Assembly: GCA_039090855.1 (NCBI GenBank)
Contig: CM077011.1
Coordinates: forward strand, 26,503,001-26,567,000
Length of the DNA: 64,000 nucleotides
Source of the DNA: Macrothele yani
Taxonomy: Eukaryota > Arthropoda > Arachnida > Araneae > Macrothelidae
Reading direction: 5' to 3'
Shown: positions 32,848-43,948 of the stretch, piece after piece
How positions within the stretch are numbered: position 1 is the first letter of the stretch
Layout of the letters: each line of letters starts with the position of its first letter
The notes under the pieces: generated by a model
Databases searched by the model: none
The model's input: the letters and a program-made list of their open reading frames with translations, nothing else
Told to the model about the DNA's origin: nothing
Translations under genes and position numbers: made by a program

Positions 32848-33055
32848 TATTAGTCTCACTACGAGGAGATTATTCGGTTTAAGAGAGTCAGCGGTTGATG
32901 TAGTTATATGGGCTAACCTTCCAAAAGTGGCCCGCTCCGATAGATGGCGCCACGGTAGTACTTCCCCTCTTCTCCTTTCACGTTAAATGTCTTATAGCTA
33001 CTTACGTCACTTTGTTCTCTCGGTACAACTGTGGTCGTCTCGTCGAGGGCACGTG

Positions 33056-33245
33056 CAAGCCGCGGATGGCTTAGTGGTTAGTGTTTCAGACTATCGATGC
33101 TGGATACCCAGGTTCTGGCCTAGCCTGGGCTGATCTTTCAGAGATGGTGTGATTTACTAACAATCGCTGAATATCGGACGCGCATGTAAAGTGACGGCCC
33201 CCAGGCTGGACCCACTGGTTAAATGGGTATCCTTTCCTATGCCCC
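33056..33245 (+). mobile_element. tRNA-derived SINE, third family
   Basis: Head GCCGCGGATGGCTTAGTGGT (A-box), ACCCAGGTTCTGGCC (decayed B-box), body with GTGACGGCCCCCAGGCTGGA and GTTAAATGGGTATCC, then a run of ten C. It is bracketed at some distance by inverted GATGGCGCCAC motifs (32943 and 33300). Confidence 0.55.
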
Positions 33246-33249
33246 CCCC

Positions 33250-34180
33250 CCCCTCTGAAATTCTCTCACCCATCTATGTGCAGTATCGTACTTGTACGGT
33301 GGCGCCATCTACTGTACTCTAATCTCACTTCAAACTGTTCTGTCAAAAGTCGCTGACTTGCTCTCATTCCTTCCGTTTCTGTGTTATGACCAAAAGGCGA
33401 TCTCGCTGTAGGTGGCTGGGACCTAAACTCTGCTCCCTGTGGACGGAAGTCCTACATGAAAATGACAAAATTCTCAGAGGGCACCTGCATTTTTGGCATC
33501 TTTGAAATCACGTCGAGCCAGGAACAACCATTATGACGGACCAGTGGGCATATTATGGAATATTTATTCCGACGGAATTGCCGTCTTCCTTCAAAACATT
33601 GCTTTGAAGTCCTGCTTCGTGCGATCAGGAAGTTTTTCTCTGGCGGATAAAAATGTACTTGCTGTTATTCTGCTCTGCTAGGTAGAGTTTCATATTCATG
33701 AGGAAAACTTATTCTTCCGTCATAATAAATATTTCACACATATGCCACAATGTACATTCATAAAGGTCCTTTTAAGGGCCATCTTTAATCCATATTATTC
33801 ACTTCCTTTGCCACTTTCACAACGTAGCGCAACGCTTTACGATGTAGCGATAACATGTCGCCATCTACCGTCGCTTCAGAAAACTATTTCCGGGCCACAA
33901 TTGGAAGGTTTACCTTTATATGAATACAATTAGTGATTCGATTATTCCACACAAATGAGGTCGAACGGATTTTTGTCGAACGCAGACAATTTTACTGTCT
34001 TTTGACAAAAAATTTATATGCAATGCGGCGCTTAAGTAATGAGACTGATTTCTTTTAAAAATCTCCGTAAAACACAGGGGTCGGGAAGGCATGTTTTTTT
34101 TGTGTGTGTGTTTTATAAGTCATTTATCAGCAATATTGTGGCAACTACGTATGACGTCATTCGGTGGAAGAACATTGTCA
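33250..34180. other. Unassigned intron sequence
   Basis: GGTGGCGCCATCTACTGTAC near 33299 is the inverse of AGATGGCGCCACGGTAGTAC near 32942, suggesting a small palindromic element around the 33.1-kb SINE. Otherwise nothing recognised. Confidence 0.45.
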
Positions 34181-34191
34181 CAGCTCTGTCA

Positions 34192-34428
34192 GCCGCCACA
34201 GTGGTGCAGTGGTCTAAGCGATGGCCTCTGTTCATTCGTCCGAAAGGGGTCTGGGTTCGAATCCCGGTGAGCCATGGATGTTGTGCTTGTCTCACGGCAC
34301 TGGCTCTCTCCCTTCCCGGTAGACAGTGACCCTAAATTAGGGACGAGCGACTGCTTATAGCCCATTGAGTTGCTCATGGTGGTCGTTACACCTTCAATCA
34401 AAAAATAAATAAATAAATAAATAAACCG
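34192..34428 (+). mobile_element. tRNA-derived SINE
   Basis: Full copy with GGTTCGAATCCCGG and an (AAAT)n tail, flanked by GCTCTGTCA on both sides (34183-34191, 34429-34437). Confidence 0.93.
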
Positions 34429-35487
34429 GCTCTGTCACAATACAGAGAGCAAATATCAGGTTCTATTTGAAAATCGGTAAAACCATCTGAGACCGTTGTA
34501 TTGTTGCACATGTAAATGATCTGGTGCTATGTACGTTTCAAGGATGGGCCGGGAGATTTGGAAACTGACGAAAGGCTTTTACGCCGGATTGCAGGCTCTG
34601 CCACAACACAGAGAGCAAATATCAGGTTCTATTTGAAAATCGGTAAAACTGTCTGAGACAGTTGTATTGTTGCACATATAAATATTCTGGTGCTATGTAC
34701 GTTTCAAGGATGGGCCGAAAGATTTGGAAACTGACGAAAGGCTTTTACGCCCGATTGCAGTGCGTACGTCTGAACTCGGGGAGAAAGTTCGCGATAAGAT
34801 AAAAAGCGTTCGTTGTGGGACCTTGAGGATGCTAGAAAGTGATCTCGGTGTTAATAAGGAGACGATTCGTCAAAGTTTAGGCCGAGATTTGGAGGCGGGG
34901 GTGGAGTTTGTGCTCGTTTTGTTCCGCATGCTTTGTTATACGGTCAGAAACATTCACGAGTGCAGTATGCAAAAAAAAAACCATCCTGGAGAATGCAGAA
35001 ACAATGCAAAATTTTCTCCAAAGCATTTTGGTAGGTGACAATATATGGTGTTTTCGTTATGACCCTGAAACGAAGTGTCAGAGTGCTCAGTGGAAGTCGC
35101 CACAGTCACCCAAAGCAAAGAAGATCCGATTTCAAAAGTCCAAAATCAAGACAATGCTTGTGTGTTTTTACGACAGCAAGGGAATTCTGCTTCACGAGTT
35201 CATTCCTGAAGGTACAACTGTCACTAGCAATGCTTACAAATCCATTTTGTAACGATTGTGGAAGAAAACTTTTGTGTGAGGTCTGCGTACAATAAGGGGC
35301 AATGGTTTCTTCCTTACAATAACGCAACCGCACACGGAGCAGTCGTGTACAGCAATTTCTGGCACAAAAACAAATGTGTGTACACAACCTCAATCCCCTA
35401 TTAATCAGATATGTCATCATGTGATTACTTTCTATTCCCAAATTAAAGCTGCCTTTAAAATGAAAAGTTTTTCAACACACTAAAGGC

Positions 35488-36076
35488 TGTGACGTGCCTC
35501 CACCTCAGGACGCAGATGAGATAAAGGCAGATAGCAACGCGAGCATACGTCCGCGTAGCTCAGTTGGGAAAGCGACTTATTCCGGAATGAGGAGACCCGG
35601 GTTCGATGCCCGGCGTGGACAAAAATGACGGAGAAATTTACTTCGCTATATTGGCGCCCGAACTACAAGAATGACCTGGCTGCTAAAGTTCTCGCAATTG
35701 TGTGATGTTCTTTCCACACCGCGAGACAGGAAATATAAGAGAATCCCTTCTTCAGCGCTTCGAAAAATAAATGTGTGTGATGTTACGTTCCACACACCGA
35801 ATTGACTGGGATTTCTCTAATGTACGTTCTTCAGCGGGTGACTGCCTACAGCGATACATGGTCCCTGCTGACCCGTGGACCATGCCCCCGGCTCTCTTTC
35901 CGGGAAGGGGGAGATGTTACGTGCCTCCACCGCAGGACGTACATGAGATAAAGGTAGATAGCAGCTAAAACATACGTCCTCGTAGCTCAGTTGGGAAAGC
36001 GACTTATTCCGGAGTGAGGGGTCCCGGGTTCGATTCCCGGCGTGGACAAAAATGACGGTGACATTTACTTCGTTAT
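35488..36076 (+). mobile_element. TRIM copy 1: miniature LTR retrotransposon with tRNA-like LTRs
   Basis: Two direct 162-bp LTRs (35488-35649 and 35915-36076) surround 265 bp. A primer-binding site TGGCGCCCGAACTAC begins two bases after the 5' LTR (35652), complementary to a tRNA-Lys 3' end, and a polypurine tract GGAAGGGGGAGA ends directly at the 3' LTR. Flanks AAGGC / CAGGC are a probable 5-bp duplication with one change. There is no coding sequence. Inserted in a mariner. Confidence 0.92.
35549..35623 (+). other. tRNA-like unit in the 5' LTR of TRIM copy 1
   Basis: GTCCGCG pairs with CGTGGAC over seven positions; A box TAGCTCAGTTGG and B box GGTTCGATGCC are present with normal spacing; the anticodon arm is a near-palindrome CTTATTCCGGAATGAG with no usable 7-base loop. 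A matching unit lies in the 3' LTR at about 35976-36050. Confidence 0.82.
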
Positions 36077-36342
36077 CAGGCATACAAAGAATTGTGATAT
36101 TAGCTCTTCCCTTAATACCAACATATGACCTTGCAAGCATTTCCTTCCGTTGGCTGATGGTGTCACTTCTTTCTTGTATTAAGGCAGAAGGAATGTACAT
36201 CGAGTAAAATATATTCATGTAAATTTTCCTGTCTTTCCATTTTATTTTAAATTCAGTCTCTTTAATTAATTGCAGCACTGTGTAGAAGCATCTTACAAGC
36301 TGTCTCTATGGAATACGTTTTATTCAGGATCATCCCTACAAG

Positions 36343-36530
36343 CCGCCCCAGTCACTGTGTGGTCAGCGGTGTGAGTTTCCCCAAGGAAGCGTGGGTGGTT
36401 CACTTGTCTTATTGCATTCACTGTCTCCGTTTTCTAGAACTAACGGCCCAAAATAGGGGATAGGCGACTGCTTATAGCGCTACGAGTTACTCACGCTTGT
36501 TCAGTATTATACTCCGAACAAAATAATAAT
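36343..36530 (+). mobile_element. Decayed tRNA-derived SINE
   Basis: Starts GCCGCCCCAGTCACTGTGTG; later GGGGATAGGCGACTGCTTAT and GAGTTACTCACG match the SINE body; the B box is lost. Confidence 0.65.
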
Positions 36531-36539
36531 ATTTACGAA

Positions 36540-37600
36540 ACTGTTTCCCCACAATCTTTCATGACAAATTCCTTGCAATAGTATTTTCATAATCTAATCA
36601 TAAAACTGAAATTACTGGTGAAACAGTGAAAAGCCGCAATTCTCATTCGTTGAGAAAAGAAGAATTCTACACCATTAATTTTTCCTGAAAATCACGAGCC
36701 ACTTTCCGTGATCTCTTTCGTGAATTAATGAGACATTTTTCTGTTACAATCTTTTCCGTGAAATGACACCTAAACTTTGCGGATTTTTCATACGTCAGAA
36801 AAATTCTGAATTTTCATAAATCTCTCCGCAATTTCTTTCTTGTATTGACGGTAAATTTCCGTTTTCAAGATGTGCTAACGGAAAATTCTAAATTTTCAGA
36901 AACCTTTCGGCAATTTTTTTACGTATGGTAACGGAAAAAAACTCCTTTCTCACTTTTTCTGTATCCATACGGCGAAGGATTTTCGGGAATACGAACGATT
37001 TATGGGAATACTTCAGGTTTGATTAACTCAAATTTGAATCATCAATCGAAGGATCTGATTTTGAATTCTGTTATCGGATATTGTGGATAGAGTATCGCAT
37101 GAATTTTGGTCGTTGCCACACGATATATTTCTTCTCCTTTCCCTCCCCCCATTTTATGCACCAGTATTACACGTATATTGGCTTATTGTAAGAAACCATG
37201 TGCTTAAATTCTTGTACAGGTGATTGTACGATGTCTATGTATGAGTATGTGTTGAGACGAAAAGCTATTATAGCTATGAAGAGCAAATTGGATATGTAGG
37301 ACTTTTGTGAAATAACACTATAAGCTTTTCTTACATTTCATATTTTCTTAAAGGTAACTAAAAGTCATTACCAGTTTAAAAAGATCGCAAGCTCCAAAAC
37401 ATTCTGTTGCTTCAAAAAATCATGATGAAAACATACTTAATTTGGATGAGTCCTCCTACCAAAAAAAACATTATTACAAACGCTTTCAAAAAATAATAAG
37501 CTCCAACAGAAAATAAAATGACTAAATTACTCGCATTAATGACAAAAAAAATCGTCATCGCGCAATTCAAGTTTTACCTTGAACGTGACTGTGACTTCTG
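36540..37600. other. AT-rich intron sequence with recurring TTTTCCGT motifs
   Basis: Between 36650 and 36960 phrases such as TTTCCGTGA, AAATTTCCGTTTTC and GAAAAATTCTGAATTTTC recur loosely, perhaps a decayed tandem repeat. No coding signal. Confidence 0.35.
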
Positions 37601-37604
37601 AGTC

Positions 37605-37690
37605 TTTCGGGCTCAGTGGTTGAAACGCGCGTTTTCTTCTGAACCAACTCAAACGACCTCGGTTCGAGTCCCACCAGGGATAAAGGATTC
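37605..37690 (+). other. tRNA-like or SINE head
   Basis: CGGGCTCAGTGGTTGAAACG followed 45 bases later by CTCGGTTCGAGTCCCACCAG, A- and B-box-like, but I cannot fold a convincing acceptor stem. Confidence 0.35.
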
Positions 37691-38086
37691 TTTTATAAGG
37701 GTTGAAAAATTCAGTCTTCGATTGTCCGAAATATCTGTACAAATACTGAAAAATCTGAAACAAGCTTTTCTGAGATAAACGGAATTACTGACTACGGAAA
37801 ATCTGTAAATATAAGAGAGTTAAAAAAAATCGAGAACTTTTATAGAAACGGCGATTTCGTTAATGTACAGCAACTTTACCGCACGTTATTTTTAGAAATT
37901 TTCTGTGGATTCGCACCTCTTACTTTTGTATAGTGTATTTTAAGAGTAATCGCTCTGAGTTTCAATACAGAAATTGCTGAAAACATTTACATTTCAGTAA
38001 GATAAAATTTGATCAATAAGTATTCGTTAATAACTTGCGCTGCTCGACACCGAAATTGCTTTAACCAGAAAGAACTTGCGTTTCTG

Positions 38087-38648
38087 CATGCAGGTGTGCA
38101 TTGAGGTGGGATATGCAAATATGTACGTGTGTGCATTAATGTAGGATTTATACAATTTGGTAAGTTGTGCATTGAGATGGGATATGCAAATTGATAGGTG
38201 CATGCATTGAGGTTGGACCTGCAAATTGGAAGGTGTGTGCATTGATATGGGATATGCAAAATCATAACAGTCTGCATTAATGTAGGATTTATACAATTTG
38301 GTAAGTTGTGCATTGAGATGGGATATGCAAATTGATAGGTGCATGCATTGAGGTTGGACCTGCAAATTGGAAGGTGTGTGCATTGATATGGGATATGCAA
38401 AATCATAACAGTCTGCATTGAGGTTTTATATGCAAATTGGTAAGTGCGCATTAACGTTTGATATGCAAATTGTTAGGGAGTGTGCATTGAGGTTTGACAT
38501 GTCAATTGATAGCTGTGTGTATTTAGGTAGGATACGCAAATTGGTGGTGTGTGCATTGAGGTGGGATATGCATATTTGTAGGTGTGTGCATTGAGGTTTG
38601 ATATGGAAGTTGGTAGATGTGTGCATTGAGGTGGTATATGCAAATTAG

Positions 38649-38698
<50 letters not shown>

Positions 38699-39105
38699 GA
38701 GATGGGATATGCGAATTGGTAGGAGTGTGCGTTGAGGTTTGGTAAGCAAATTGGTTAGTGTGTGCATTGAAATGCGATATGAAAATATGTAGGTTTGCGC
38801 ATTGAGGTTTGATATGCAAATTGGTAGGTATGTGCATTGAGGTGGGACATGCAAAGTGGTGGAAACGTGCATTGATGGGGCATGTGCAAATCGGTAGGTG
38901 TGTGCATTGACGTGGGATATGCAAATTGGTAGGTGTGTGCATTGAGGTGAGATGTGCAAATTGGTAGGTGTGTGCATTGAGGTGGTATATGCAGATTGCT
39001 AGGTATATGAGTTGAAGTTTGACATGCAAATTGGTAGGTGTGTACATGGACGTGGGATGTGGTAATTGGTAGGTGTGTGCATTGAGGTGGGATATGCAAG
39101 TCCAT
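38087..39105. repeat. 35-bp minisatellite with octamer motifs, plus a GT run
   Basis: Unit GTGTGTGCATTGAGGTGGG then ATATGCAAATTGGTAG, 35 bp, about 28 copies; ATGCAAAT occurs in most units. A 141-bp block of four units is itself duplicated (38161 and 38302). A (TG) run of about 46 bp sits at 38653-38698. Confidence 0.92.
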
Positions 39106-39249
39106 CGAGTATGCGATCAATCGTGTGAGATGCGCTGGAGATAAATGTAAAATTCGTGCCACTTATGTCATCCAATACCCTATGCTCCCTGCAGTACGGA
39201 AGAAAGCAAGGAAGTGCTGAAGATTGCTGAAAGCATATTCAAGGACCGG

Positions 39250-39470
39250 CGATGCCGCGTAGACCTCGTTACCAAACGTATCACCAGCTCGCCGCGTTTG
39301 AGAGAGGCAGGATCGTAGGCCTAAACGATTGATTCGCTGAATCGTGGCCCGTGTGTATCACGATGCTATAACAGTTGGACGTTATTGGCAACAACGGTTG
39401 CAAGAAGTCACGGCCTGTCGCCGTCACTGAAATGATACAAACGTGGGACCTGAATTAATGATGAAGTCGT
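39250..39470 (+). pseudogene. Tc1-like transposase N-terminal fragment
   Basis: ATGCCGCGTAGACCTCGTTA opens a frame reading RPRYQTYHQLAAFERGRIVG, the start of Tc1 transposases of the ERGRIVGL type; stops follow within 30 codons and GNNGCKKSRPVAVTE continues in another frame. Confidence 0.6.
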
Positions 39471-39538
39471 GTCCACTACATTACATGAAGTTACAATCAT
39501 TTGCATTCAAGATATATATTGTCATATCAAGTGATTAC

Positions 39539-39680
39539 CTTGGTTGATACACACTCTAAAGTTGAGCCATAAGTTCTGGAAATATGCAAGCAGCACTTTT
39601 TTCTGCGATAGTTCGATTATATCTGCAGCCGTCATGACCAGAGTAACAGCGAAAATCGAGACGAGGAGCAGTAGCCACAC
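39539..39680 (-). CDS. Ionotropic receptor exon: TM1 and pore-like segment
   Basis: This 142-base exon encodes 47 residues. They begin with a hydrophobic helix VWLLLLVSIFAVTLVM (TM1), continue through a short polar linker with ELSQKKVLL, and reach FQNLWLNFRVCINQ. The latter corresponds to the F-x-x-LW segment that enters the pore loop in iGluRs. Splice borders on the minus strand are CATTTTTCAG|GTGTGG and AACCAAG|GTAATC; the exon starts in phase 0 and ends in phase 1, matching the 27.6-kb exon. There is no Q/R/N-type selectivity motif as in AMPA/NMDA receptors, which is usual for divergent IRs. A 35-bp minisatellite begins about 430 bp downstream in the intron. Confidence 0.85.
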
Positions 39681-40165
39681 CTGAAAAATGGCGTTTCAAC
39701 AGTAGAATTAGGAAAAGTTACTTCGTATTAAGTATGCATTCATAATTAAACCCATTTCGCTAGACTATGCAATATTCAAATCATCCACGATTCAGGGTAA
39801 GTTCATTGACTCTCCCACACTTACTGGTTAAAACACCTTGTAAAACATTAAGGGCTTTCACAGTGATACTGAAGTTTTAATTCTCAGCAGTCTATTTCTT
39901 CGTCAATCAAATGCCACCTTTTGACTCAAATTTAAAGCTGGTGGTTGAGACAACAAATTTACTGACCCTTTATTAGCACGTTGTAAAAAAAGTACATGCT
40001 CATCACTTTGTCTGTCTGATTGTGGAGACCATAGATCTGTAGCTTTTATCCGATTAGAAAAATTATTTTTGCATTTGGAAGCCCATAATATGAGAGTGAC
40101 GATGCTTGCTTCCCAGTCATTTTCTGTTGTATAACATTCTATAACCAAAGGTAGAGAATAATATA

Positions 40166-41704
40166 CACTGCCGGACAATTGCTAAGGACGGATGACAATA
40201 GCAACGATAGAAACCATAAAATGGAAGGCAGGAAAATGTGGAAATTAGCATAAGTGCGGGATACAGTAAGACGTGTTGTGCATATTCAAATTTTGGATTT
40301 CCGAACTTGTTCGTGACGTCATAGCGCTGATAAGAGATATAAAGGATTTGACGCGTATTGACCGTTGTTGTTCAAACGCAAAGTTGAAAGGGAAAGAACC
40401 AATTGACGAACTTGCAATTTTCAGTATGTCTTCCCGACATCACCTTGATAATTTTACGCGTGGCCGTATTTTGGGCAAGATTGAAGGAGGGCGAAAAATA
40501 ACAGATGTTGCCAGGGAGTTCGATGTCAGCCACAGTGTTGTTTCAAGGCTTTGGAAATCATTTCAAACAAATGGAGAGTGTAGCAAACGTCACGAGGGAG
40601 GTCGTGTTCGCAGTACGACACCTGCAGAAGATCGGTACATAGTGCTATCAACAAAAAGACACCGGCGCAGCACAGCTAGTGAGGTAGCAAATCAGTTTAT
40701 GGCTGCTACTGGCAAACGGATCTCCCGAAAAACTGTCGCCAGACGTTTGCATGAAGGAGGACTATACGCCCGCCGTCCTGTTGTGTGCATCCCATTGTCC
40801 AAAGGTCACCGTACCGCCCGTTTGCAATGGTGCCATCAACATCGCAATTAGACTGATAACGACTGGTCTGCTGTCCTCTTCTCAGATAAGGTAGATACAG
40901 TCTATCGTCTGATTGTCGACGACAACTGATCTGGCGTGATAGTGATACTGCATATTGTCCAGCAAGCATACAGTAAAGGGACCGATATCCGACATGTAGT
41001 GTCATGGTATGGGCTGGCATCATGATCAATGGCCGTACGTCCCTCTATGTGCATCCAACTGGGACTATGACTGGCCAACGATACATTAACGATGTTCTGC
41101 TACCTCATGTTCGCATGTTCCGTGGTGCTGTCGGTGATTGATTCATTTTCATGGACGACAACGCAACATGTCATCGAACAGTCGCTGTCCAGGAGTGTCT
41201 TGAGAGCGAGGATATTCAACGCCTCGTATGGCCAGCACGTGCTCCAGATCTGAATCCCATTGAAAATGTGTGGGATGCTTTGGGGAGGAGTCTTGCTGGT
41301 TGCCAATGCCCTCCAATAAACAAGGACACCCTCATCCGTGCACTGACAGAGGAATGGGATAAATTACCCCAACAGCTGCTTGATAATGTTGTGCAAAGCA
41401 TGACACGACGTGTGGAATCTTGCATCGCCCTCCATGGTGGCCATATCCCGTATTGACATCGTACCGCGGAACGCCTGCGGACGGTAATTGCATTTTTTCA
41501 CGTTTACGTATTCTGCACAAAATGGCCTGTTTGCCCCTTGAACACGTTCCAAAGCCTTCTGGATTTCAGAGCACAATAAATTGTCTTTCTTGTAATGTCC
41601 TGGCATTCTGACATTATTTTATTTCACTTGGCATCCAACCACACTTACTTTTTTATGCGCTATATAGCCGTTTATGATCCGTCCTTAGCAATTGTCCAGC
41701 AGTG
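40166..41704 (+). mobile_element. Tc1-like element in a palindromic target
   Basis: 28-bp inverted repeats CACTGCCGGACAATTGCTAA / complement of CACTGCTGGACAATTGCTAA, TA flanks. Outside the TA, AACCAAAGGTAGAGAATAAT on the left is matched by its complement on the right, so the target was itself a palindrome. Confidence 0.9.
40426..41456 (+). pseudogene. Tc1 transposase with frameshifts between two long open segments
   Basis: ATG at 40426 begins MSSRHHLDNFTRGRILGKIE, followed by two HTH motifs (RKITDVAREFDVSHSVVSRL; STASEVANQFMAATGKRISR with TVARRLHEGGL) and RRPVVCIPLSKGHRTARLQW, ending in a stop at about 40850. The first catalytic block SAVLFSDK shows DE changed to DK. After shifts, FMDDNATCHRT (second Asp, 41150), PDLNPIENVWDALGR (third, Glu kept, 41250) and a C-terminus MTRRVESCIALHGGHIPY are intact to 41456. 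The N-terminal 142 residues are uninterrupted. Confidence 0.88.
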
Positions 41705-42993
41705 TATATATAAATATATATTATTCTCTACCTTTGGTTCTAAATTTCCCACTAAAAAAGTTCTCCTTTTCCTTTGATGGCGTTTACTCCGCAGAACATT
41801 TTGGGTAGCGTTTCTTTTTCAATTAAAGCACAGTTTTTCCGCTAGGGGGCGTAAAGGTAAAATGGAATTTCTCCGGTAACTCTGCTTCTAGAAGTCCGAT
41901 TTGAAAACTCTTTTTGGAATTCGGATGGAGTTTTTGGTGGGAAACGTTCTGCATATGGATTCTAATTTTGATGAAGAACCATTTCGCCACTAAGGGGCGT
42001 AAGTGTATATTTATGTTTCCAATGTTTTTGCAGCAATATCTACGCTTCTAAAAACACGATTGAAAACGTTCCTTCACAGTAGGATGCCGCTTGCCAAGGA
42101 AAACTTTTTATGTGTTTTCTGCTTAAAATAAGGCACAGTTTTTCCGCTAGCGGCGTACACATGTATAATATTTCTCTTGATATATTTGCTTCTAACAATC
42201 TGATTTGAAAAATTCTTTCTTCGATGTGCAGCGAATCTTATTCGGAAGGTTTTACATATAATATCAAAATTTTTGATAATGTACAGTTTTTCCGTTAGAG
42301 AGCATAAATCACTTTCCCGTTTACAGCATATTTGCAGCTGTGTCTAACTATGCGTCTAAAAAGCCGATTGGGAAAATGCGTTTTCTTTCAGATACTACAA
42401 ACTACGAAAACATTTTATGCGCATTAACTGACCAAAATTATTATTATTTTTCTCGCCAGGGGGATCAAATTTTTAATTTGCTTTTCTTGATAAATCTGCT
42501 CCTAAATGTCCAATTTAAAAAATTCTCTCAACACCGGATACCATTCAACGTGTGGAACACTTTTCATGTACTCTTGGGTTTTCGTAGTTCACAGTCTTGG
42601 CGCTAGGTGATGTTAGAGTGTTACGCTGTATCAAGTTATGCTCTATATCTCTTTTTTTAATTGTTCAATTTGAAATTCCACTTTGCTTCTGATATCTTCT
42701 GCTACGAGAAACGTTTTTTGTACAGTTTGTTAATATTTGCATCACACTTTTCTGCTGCCAGTGGGATTAAGTAGCTATTTCTATTGATCGTAGAACTGCG
42801 GTTATTATTATTTTTGTTTGTTTGTTTATAGCAGGTTGTATTCACTTTGAATAAGCCCGGTCACACTGCACATTTTAAATTATGCAACTTTTTTCTGTGC
42901 GTGGTGTAAGCGTATTTTTTAGCAAACTTTTTGGTACTATAAATATCAGCTTTGAAATATTTGTTTCGTGTCGGAAAATTCCAAAGACGTGCT

Positions 42994-43940
42994 CATTGCA
43001 ACCGAACAGTCGGTGTTAACTTATTTGTGCTTACAAGAATCCTTTCTGAATTATCGAATTGAAACCGGCCGCTAAAACTCGGACGACAATGGGTTGATTT
43101 ATCGATAAGACCCCGCAGTTTCTGTTTCCCAAGTCGAACACTAGATGCCGCCACATCAGGCGTAGCATTTGCCGTCGGGACGACGTCTGTCAGAGTTATG
43201 CTTCTACATTTCTTAGCCTTAGCCTTCGGATCTTGCTTAACTTAATATAATCCTATGAATTCGATTTTAAAACTTAACACCATTTTGTTTTACAAGCCTG
43301 TGGCACAGGCATTACTTTGAGTGGTCTACTCATGCTGGTTGTATTCAGTTTGTATCTTTGATAAAGCCATACGGTCGACATGCGCAAACTCGGTATTATG
43401 TAAATGTGCCACGCACACCAATAAAAGGATCTAACCTACCAGTTTCGTACAGATATTTAATTCCAAGTTTGTTGACATCCTGAACAAACGAAGATATAAA
43501 AAATTTTGTAAAAACGGGAAGGACGCTGCTATTATATGGGAGGAAAACTCACATTTTACACATAAGCGAAATCATACTTTCAAATCAGGCGGGTTCATAC
43601 GATAAAAGAATACTGTTGCGCAACTCAAACAAAATGCTGTTATAGATTTGACACAACTTACATTTTGAAGACCTGCTGAAAACAAAGTAGCATCGATGAA
43701 CACTTTGCAGAATGTGTTAAATAATACGGATCAATAACTCATGAAGAATCGCTTACGAATGCCGAAAATCTGACTTCGTAAAATAATGTAAACCTAAGGG
43801 AAATTGCAGGTTGCGCATCAATCAAAAACAGTTTACAACCTACGCATTAAACATGCCTTTCTCATGATCTCTCACATATGTGTATATAGATTTATATAAC
43901 ACACAGTTCTTAAACTATAAACTCAGGAGTGGTACAGTAA
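42994..43940. other. Unassigned intron sequence
   Basis: Between array element copy 2 and the 43.9-kb receptor exon; nothing recognised. Confidence 0.45.
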
Positions 43941-43948
43941 GAAAATAC

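Larger units (their letters stand above)
34438..36270 (+). pseudogene. Mariner transposase, split by a TRIM and with a duplicated N-terminal segment
   Basis: A 167-bp segment (ACAGAGAGCAAATATCAGGT ...) is present twice in tandem (34441, 34608). The gene then reads TSELGEKVRDKIKSVRCGTL and LGVNKETIRQSLGRDL, a first catalytic block LVGDNIWCFRYDPET (normally GDETW), KIKTMLVCFYDSKGILLHEF, and SDMSSCDYFLFP (third motif) near 35407-35442. At 35488 the TRIM interrupts; CIKAEGMYIE near 36180-36210 is the usual CI-x-GG-YFE mariner tail. Several frame breaks. Confidence 0.82.
39975..42993. mobile_element. Array element, copy 2, interrupted by a Tc1
   Basis: Starts AGCACGTTGTAAAAAAAG (39975), with GTCTGTCTGATTGTGG and CCGATTAGAAAAATTATTTT as in copy 1, and ends CCAAAGACGTGCT (42981-42993). 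CTCF-like cores occur near 41845 (CCGCTAGGGGGCG), 41993, 42148, 42297, 42459, 42598 and 42755, again about 150 bp apart but more decayed. A 1539-bp Tc1 sits near its left side. Confidence 0.75.

Noticed and set aside
35652..35666. Retroviral provirus suggested by the tRNA-Lys-type primer site
   Set aside because: There is no gag, pol or env; total length is 589 bp. The primer site is shared by many LTR retroelements.
35549..36050. True tRNA genes at the TRIM LTRs
   Set aside because: A and B boxes are good, but the anticodon arm lacks a proper loop and the units sit inside LTRs.
38027..39162. Several open frames of 110-174 codons across 38-39.2 kb
   Set aside because: They are translations of the 35-bp minisatellite in different frames and have no independent gene evidence.
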